Of a stretch of 64,000 nucleotides of DNA, positions 58,380 to 64,000 are shown piece by piece. The stretch spans positions 620,001 to 684,000 of the forward strand of contig JAGPYM010000010.1 in NCBI GenBank assembly GCA_020736575.1, written 5' to 3'. Both the position numbers and the translations under genes were made by a program. This DNA is from Thelonectria olida. Lineage: Eukaryota; Ascomycota; Sordariomycetes; Hypocreales; Nectriaceae. The notes under the pieces are model-generated. The model made no database searches. It was not told the DNA's origin and saw nothing but the letters and a program-made list of their open reading frames with translations. Position 1 is the stretch's first letter, and the number at the start of each line of letters is the position of its first letter.

Positions 58380-59268
58380 AGCAGGCTTGTGACTAGTAAT
58401 TTAATCACGCCTTTGGCAAATAAGTTGTGACTCAATGAGTTGTTTCATTCTTACGGAGCTAGTCGTGACTGGAGTTACAACTCATACGATGTCACTTACT
58501 GATGCTCGCACACCCCCTCAAAGACTTTGCGCCTTGTTGGATTGATGCCGCGTCTGGGATGAAAGAGCTTGATCCTCTTGAGTGTGCTTGAATTGTCGAT
58601 CTTATGATAGGCGAGTCAATTTGAAACTATGTGAGCGTCCGTCCAGTCGGAGATGAGTACTCGACTAAAACCTCCTCTTCTCCGTAGAGTTAGTCGGTAA
58701 AAGTCACCTCAGCTGAGGGCTTGATGTTAGCTCAAGAAGTTCCAAATAGTCAAATTAATAGGCTCTGCATATGCTGAGACATGCTTCGCCTTGTGGGTCA
58801 CCTCGGCCTCTCATGCTCAATGAAGCAGGACAGATTGACAACAGATCCTTGTTGACAATCCACTCCAAAGGCTCGGTCCGTTGGTCCAACATTTGTTTCG
58901 ACTTAGCAACTCGGAAGGACTCAGCCTTAACCTTAAGCTATTACTATTTCCTCGGATCTTTTGACTCCGGCTCGGGCCTTGTTTATCCCTGCACGCCAGC
59001 TTCTGGGGTCTCGGCCTGCACTCCGCCACCGTGTTGGTTAGTGAAGTTGCACAGCCTCCTGAGAAATCCCCCTTCATCTCACTTCGGAGGCCCCGACTGA
59101 TGATGGACATTGTGTTTGAGATAGAGAATTGTATTCGGAATGTTGCGATGATCCAAAGATGAGAAAAATATGGCGATACCCGTGAAGCCCAGCTTAAGTC
59201 GGATTCATCCATAGGGCCATTTCGATTCAATACTGCCACTGGACTTTTGTTGAAGAGAAACATCGAAA
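58380..59268. other. Intergenic, LysM gene promoter
   Basis: 889 bp; no gene recognised. Confidence 0.45.
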
Positions 59269-61171
59269 ATGAAGTCTTTCTTGGCCGCGTTGATCGCGAC
59301 CTTTGCATTCAGGCTTGTTGCTTGCGTTCATCTCTTCGAGTCGGCCTCGGACATTCCCGAGTCTGTCCCCAAGAAATGTCGCATCGCCCTCGCCCAAAAT
59401 ATTACCTGTGACTTCTTGGTCACCGCCGGGAGAGCTGTGGCCGGCCGCTCTCTCAACAACCAGCTCGCGTCTTCCTACTGCAGTAGCTGCTGCAGCTCGT
59501 CCATTAAAAGCTTCCAAAAGGAGGTTATTGCTGGCTGCGGAGATAAGGAGTACAAACTCTGGGAGAACAGCACCTTGACCGAGTCGGGCAAGACTTTGGC
59601 GGATGGACTCACCTGGGCTCACGATCTCATGTGCATCAAGGATGAGTAAGTATCTCCAAACCTACCAAACTCCCGCTCTACCAAAGCTAACATGTTTCAC
59701 TGCAGCAAAGGATATTGTCTGACACAGCTGTACAGCGGTAATCGAACCGCCTGCTCCGACTGTGCTCTGAAGTACGGTGCCAAGATGGTCGGCTCAGACT
59801 TCGGCAGAGAGAAATACTCTGAAAAAGAGTTCAAGTCTGTTTTGTCATCTTGCTCTGCTCCCACGAGCAGTTATCCCTACACTATCCCTTCGACAAGCAC
59901 GACAAAGACAACCTCCAAATCTGGCAGCACCACCACCACCCAAGCTTCAACTCCCACGTGTGAAGGAGAAAAGTACATGGTGAAGAAAGGGGATACTTGC
60001 AAATCCATCTCCAAGGCCAAGTCCGTCGCTACCGATTGGTTGATCAAGGCGAACCACTTGCCGTATTCCTGCAAGAACCTCAAGGTCGGGAAGACGCTCT
60101 GCATCCAGGACAAGTGCAAGCTCGCGACGATCCAGAAGAATCAGACATGCGAGAGCTTCACGCGAGGAAAAGGACTCAGTCTCATTCAATTGCAGGGTTG
60201 GAATCCGTAGGACCCTCGAGCCTCCATCAACACGAGACATTACTGACCTTGGAACAGAACTCTCAAGTCAATGTGCAATACGGCCATCGTGCCAAACCTG
60301 GACGATCTCGAAGGACGCAGCATCTGTATCTCGTGAGTAGCCTCTGCTTTCGCATATCTGAGCAAATACTGATTCGTGCGAAATAGGCCCCCGGGTGGCG
60401 GAGAGTGGCCAACTTCGAGCAACACTACTTCTACTAAGAACTGGAGACTGTGAGTGCACCCCTGAATAAATTCAAAAGTCCCAACACCATGCTAACCAAA
60501 ACCACAGTACCAAGCCCATGTTCACCGAGTGGGAGACGGGAACTGTGATAACAAGCCCAACCAGAGGACCCGTTACCATGACGGACGCGTGGGATCCTGA
60601 TTTTACGCCTTCGCCGTCCTCTATGACAATCAACTCCACGCTTGATAGCATCATAGCAAAGTACACCCAAGATTGCTGGATCACTGAAGAGGACGTCGAC
60701 AACTTTTTCGACGCAGGAGACTTGTCCGAGAACTGCCAAGATCTGTACGATGATTACTGCATCTACCACTCTGACAGAGCGTCGCCCTCGAGGATGAAGA
60801 CTGCACCGGCTTCATGCACTCCAGAGCGCACTTGGCTGACTACTTCTGAGCCAACGACCACCACCGCCGAATCTACAACTACCAAGAAAGGCACTTCGAC
60901 TACTGCCTCCAAGTCTACAATCACCAAGAAAAGCACTTCGGCGGCGTCTTCGACAGCTACCAAGACAACGGGCATCTCGACACCATCGCCCATTCAGACA
61001 AACATGGCCAAGGGCTGCACCAAGTTCTACAAGGTCAAATCCGAGGATACTTGCGACAAGATTATCAAGGCCAATGACATTACTCTAGAGGACTTTTACA
61101 AGTGGAACCCGGGCGTTGGAAAGGATTGCGGCAACTTGTGGAAGGATACCTATTTCTGCATCGCTCATTAG
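59269..61171 (+). CDS. Secreted protein with three LysM-like domains
   Basis: join(59269..59645, 59706..60206, 60258..60332, 60387..60449, 60508..61171), 559 residues; introns 51-60 nt. A signal peptide (MKSFLAALIATFAFRLVACV) precedes a Cys-rich region of about 170 residues. A Thr/Ser linker leads to LysM 1 (KYMVKKGDTCKSISKA...LKVGKTLCI) and LysM 2 (CKLATIQKNQTCESFTRG...WNPTLKSMC...GRSICI), whose end is split over small exons. A second Thr/Ser/Lys linker precedes LysM 3 (FYKVKSEDTCDKIIKAN...WNPGVGKDCGNL). LysM modules bind chitin or peptidoglycan sugars. Such proteins often sit beside subgroup C chitinases, as here; possible roles are shielding of own chitin or helping wall attack. Confidence 0.9.
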
Positions 61172-61284
61172 GACTTTGTGGCCCTTGATCACTCAGGTGG
61201 GATGCTTGATCAAGCTCGCAATTTCATCTCCCAATAAACTTAAACATTCTCTATCTGCACTACGGCTGAACAATGAAACCATCT

Positions 61285-62202
61285 CTACTGCTCTTCTTCG
61301 GTGGTTGGGTACAGTTTGAGCGCCATCTCGCCGCCGGCCTTGTACTTTTCACCAATCTCAGCATTCGCCCACCACGTAGAATCGACAGTTTGGCCTCTCT
61401 CCGGCATCAATTTGAGCATGCCAATGTCTGCCGGTTCGATCCTCGAATGACGGATAGTATTGCCGTAGGTATCCGGGAAGATGACACGGAGGGAATCGGT
61501 ATCAAACGACTCGGCGTCTGCGATCAAGATTGGCGCAGGACCGCAGTAAGACGCCCACTGGATCCGATCTTCAGTTTTCTCATCATCGTCAAGTTTTCCG
61601 TGGCGTTCGAGCCCTCTCTTTAGCTTCCCTTCGCCAAAACGACCGACGAGCTCCGGCAGAAGATCAAGGACTTTGTCCCATGCCTCGCCAAAGTTGAACA
61701 GGGCCTGGTCATCCAAAATGCGCCACCACAGTGACTCTTCGTCAAAGTACACATCCTCGAGTTCCTGAAGCTCAATCCAATCTTCCATCTTCTCATCGCC
61801 ATTGGGATGGGCATAGTCTGTCCGCAGGATGACCTGATCCGGGTCCCAATAATCGAGCAGCTGGGCAGCAATCTGACGAAGCTTCGTGGGCCTCCAGGGC
61901 TCCAAGACGTCCCGCACCTCGTCAGCCGTGGGAGTGCGGGGAAGGACGCCAGAGCTGGGCGTTGTCAGCTCATCCAGCTCGGAGCCTTCGACAAGGAGAA
62001 AGGCGTGGATCAGCTTTCGGCGCTGCTCCTCGGCGGACAAGGTTGACGCAGAGTCCCAGTGGCGCTGCAAAGCGTTAGCCAATACATTCTTGCTGGTCCC
62101 CTGATCCTATCTTCACTTCTCCCTTACAATCAGATACTGCTCGGCCGGCGAGAAGCCCCACTGAGGCGGTGGCGAGATATCATCTTCGTTCTGTTGGTCC
62201 AT
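61285..62202 (-). CDS. Uncharacterised acidic protein
   Basis: complement(join(61285..62064, 62128..62202)), 284 residues. A 63 nt intron (GTAAGG...CAG) joins MDQQNEDDISPPPQWGFSP and EQYLI to RHWDSASTLSAEEQRR. The protein is acidic, rich in Trp, Asp and Glu, with segments LEPWRPTKLRQIAAQLLDYW, EDWIELQELEDVYFDEE and FPDTYGNTIRHSRIEPADIG. No signal peptide, membrane helix or known motif was recognised. It lies between the LysM and chitinase genes, its 3' end 113 bp from the LysM stop; whether it belongs with them is unknown. Confidence 0.8.
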
Positions 62203-63130
62203 TGTGCTTAGTGGTGCAATTGATCCGAAGTACCGTAGATAGAAGTGAAACGGGTAAGGAGTATGTTGAGTTTTTTCTTTGCCGTCAGGAGATGACAGGA
62301 CGATGAGAAAGGAAGAGAGTGCCCCAATGAGGGAGGCTGAGCAAAGGTGTTGGTTCTGACTCTCGAGATATATGGCCGAGCAGGAATCAGGATCGGAGTT
62401 TCGGTGCGGAAATTAAGTCAAGAGATGATCATTCACCGTCGTTACAGGTTGGTTCGTGTTTGCAATTGAGTGTTACACGAGGCCGAATTAGCTCAGCTCC
62501 CGTTCGATTACCGGCTGGTCGAAGAAGATGCTGAACCAACAGCAAGTCTGCCTTGTCGGCGGGGCGGGGTTCTTATGTTTGTTGGTTGAGCTTCACCCCT
62601 TGAAGGATGAAATCCCAAGATGACTAAAATGCGGGTCCATTTAAACTTATTTTTCTTCTTTTTCCCCTATCGAGCGTGCACGATCATCATCTTCGGAGCA
62701 TTGTGTCCCCTGTGCTTCATCTTGATGGCCTCAGCCTCCTTCGCTCCCCCACCGCGTGGCCAGTGCAACATCCTTGAGGCCGCGGTAGGATTCTATCCTC
62801 TCGTCCATCTCCGGACATGGTGACCATGTCGAAACAATGGATAGGCTCGGCCCGTGGCGAAGGAAGTAAAGACTCTGAGGGCGCTGGCTATCAAACCAAC
62901 AGCAAGATGTCTCTGGTAGAGTGCACGGTGTAAGAGTGGGAATGTGTGCATCGCCTCACGAGACTTCTAGAGAATGAAGGATAGAAGAATCATATACAAA
63001 TGCACATTTCCTCATCATGCTTGTTGTATTCGATATCCTCATCATTCAGGTCAAAGCCCAGGTGGCAGTCATTCTTTTACACTTCACATCTTGACGCTTA
63101 TTTTTAAGTTGGCTGCATGAACGTCTCATC
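62203..63130. promoter_or_regulatory. Divergent promoter, unknown gene / chitinase
   Basis: 928 bp between divergent start codons. No gene seen. Confidence 0.45.
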
Positions 63131-64000
63131 ATGCGAGACTCTTCCGGCCTCAACGGCCGTTTCCTTCGTTTGATTCTTATATTCTCATTCATTTCACTTC
63201 TCTTTGCCTCTATCGCCTCGGCCCAGCAGGACACAACCTGCAGCAAGACCAAGCCTTGTCGAAATGGCTGTTGCGGCCCCAACAAGGTGTGCGGCTTTGG
63301 CCCTAAGTACTGTGGGAAGGGATGCATCTCGAACTGCGATGCAAAGGCTGAGTGCGGGAAATACGCAACCAAGGACAACTTTGACTGTCCAATCAATGTT
63401 TGCTGCAGGCAAGTATATCATTCCACGAGTCGTTTCGAATTATATATCTAACTTGCTATGCAGCGAATTCGGCTTCTGCGGAACCACCGACGAGTTCTGC
63501 GGAACTGGCTGCCAGAAGAATTCTGAGGGAGGCGGATGTGGAAAAGCAAGGTTCGTTCGCCCTCAATACTATTTCCTATGAACAGGAGCTAATACACCCA
63601 ATAGTCGACCCGAGACGTGTAAGGTAAACACAGACCCCCTTACATACGACAGGCGCATTGCATACTACGAACTCTTCACCAAGGACCGAAAATGCGGTGT
63701 CAGAGAACCTGAAGATCTCCCGCTTTCACCGTTGACCCATCTGAATCTGGCCTTTGTCAACTTCAATAGTGACTTTGAGCTGGAGGACACCGACTCCGAC
63801 TGGGTGAAGCGGACAGTCTTGAGGAAGCTCAAGTACCCAGATCTTCGCATCAACATCGCCATCGGAGGTTGGGCTTTCAACGACCCTCCCACTTCTACCT
63901 ACTTTTCCGACATGGTGCACTCATACGAGGGCAGGGAAACCTTCATCAAGTCCATCGTCAGCTACCTCCGCAAGTACACCCTCGACGGCGTTGATATTGA
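63131..64000 (+). CDS. GH18 chitinase with chitin-binding modules, 3' end cut by window edge
   Basis: join(63131..63408, 63464..63550, 63605..>64000). A signal peptide (LILIFSFISLLFASIASAQ) precedes Cys-rich hevein-like chitin-binding modules (CRNGCCGPNKVCGFGPKYCG; CCSEFGFCGTTDEFCG). The GH18 barrel then begins: RRIAYYELFTKDRKC, LTHLNLAFVNFN, INIAIGGWAFND, and the window ends at LDGVDI, the start of the DGxDxDxE catalytic motif, so catalytic residues lie outside. The first intron has a GC donor (GCAAGT at 63409) with CTAAC and CAG; it rebuilds the Ser codon in CCSEFGFCG, while the nearby GT does not keep frame. CBM18 plus a nearby LysM protein suggests the subgroup C chitinases related to yeast killer-toxin chitinase subunits. 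Confidence 0.92.

Noticed and set aside
1..64000. CRISPR arrays, rRNA genes, bacterial operons
   Set aside because: No regular direct-repeat arrays or rRNA sequence seen; gene structure is eukaryotic throughout.

Overview
The window is nuclear DNA of a filamentous ascomycete, most likely a sordariomycete. Genes are split by many 47-90 nt introns with GTANGT-type donors and CTAAC branch points. Intergenic regions are long, and the families present are typical of Pezizomycotina: NACHT-type NLR, CFEM-7TM receptor, DUF3176, LysM protein, PrtT-like Zn2Cys6 factor. Genus was not determined. Exon models were joined by hand from reading frame, splice signals and family motifs; no alignment or RNA evidence was available.

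Layout. 0-13 kb holds housekeeping genes: an NFX1-type helicase running off the left edge, a protein of the family usually labelled 'geranylgeranyl pyrophosphate synthetase' (with a suspected frameshift), a 4 kb non-coding stretch, a BAR-domain protein and cyclin H. 13-19.6 kb holds a CocE-like hydrolase, a phytanoyl-CoA-dioxygenase-like enzyme and an MFS transporter, whose upstream regions share the octamer CGGTTCGG. 19.8-32 kb holds a decayed TPR fragment, an F-box protein, a 1308-residue NLR and a CFEM receptor. 33-41 kb holds a PrtT-like transcription factor, a mitochondrial dicarboxylate carrier in nine exons, a carboxymuconolactone-decarboxylase-like protein ending in the peroxisomal signal SKL, mitochondrial succinyl-CoA:3-ketoacid CoA transferase and an intron-bearing tRNA-Leu(AAG).

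At 41-47 kb lie a small pseudogene and a MATE transporter gene cut in two by a complete 3,058 bp hAT-type DNA transposon. The transposon carries an intact 725-residue transposase, 24 bp imperfect terminal inverted repeats, palindromic subterminal repeats and a 12 bp flanking duplication, longer than the 8 bp usual for hAT. 48-56 kb holds an alpha/beta hydrolase, a short-chain dehydrogenase, a transcription-factor-like protein without a zinc cluster and a DUF3176 membrane protein. 56.4-58.4 kb is a zinc-finger pseudogene whose stops look like C-to-T changes. 59-64 kb is a secreted three-LysM protein and a GH18 chitinase with chitin-binding modules (cut by the right edge), with one unknown gene between them.

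Four introns are best explained as GC-AG introns (cyclin H, PrtT-like factor, dicarboxylate carrier, chitinase), because only the GC donor keeps the family reading frame.
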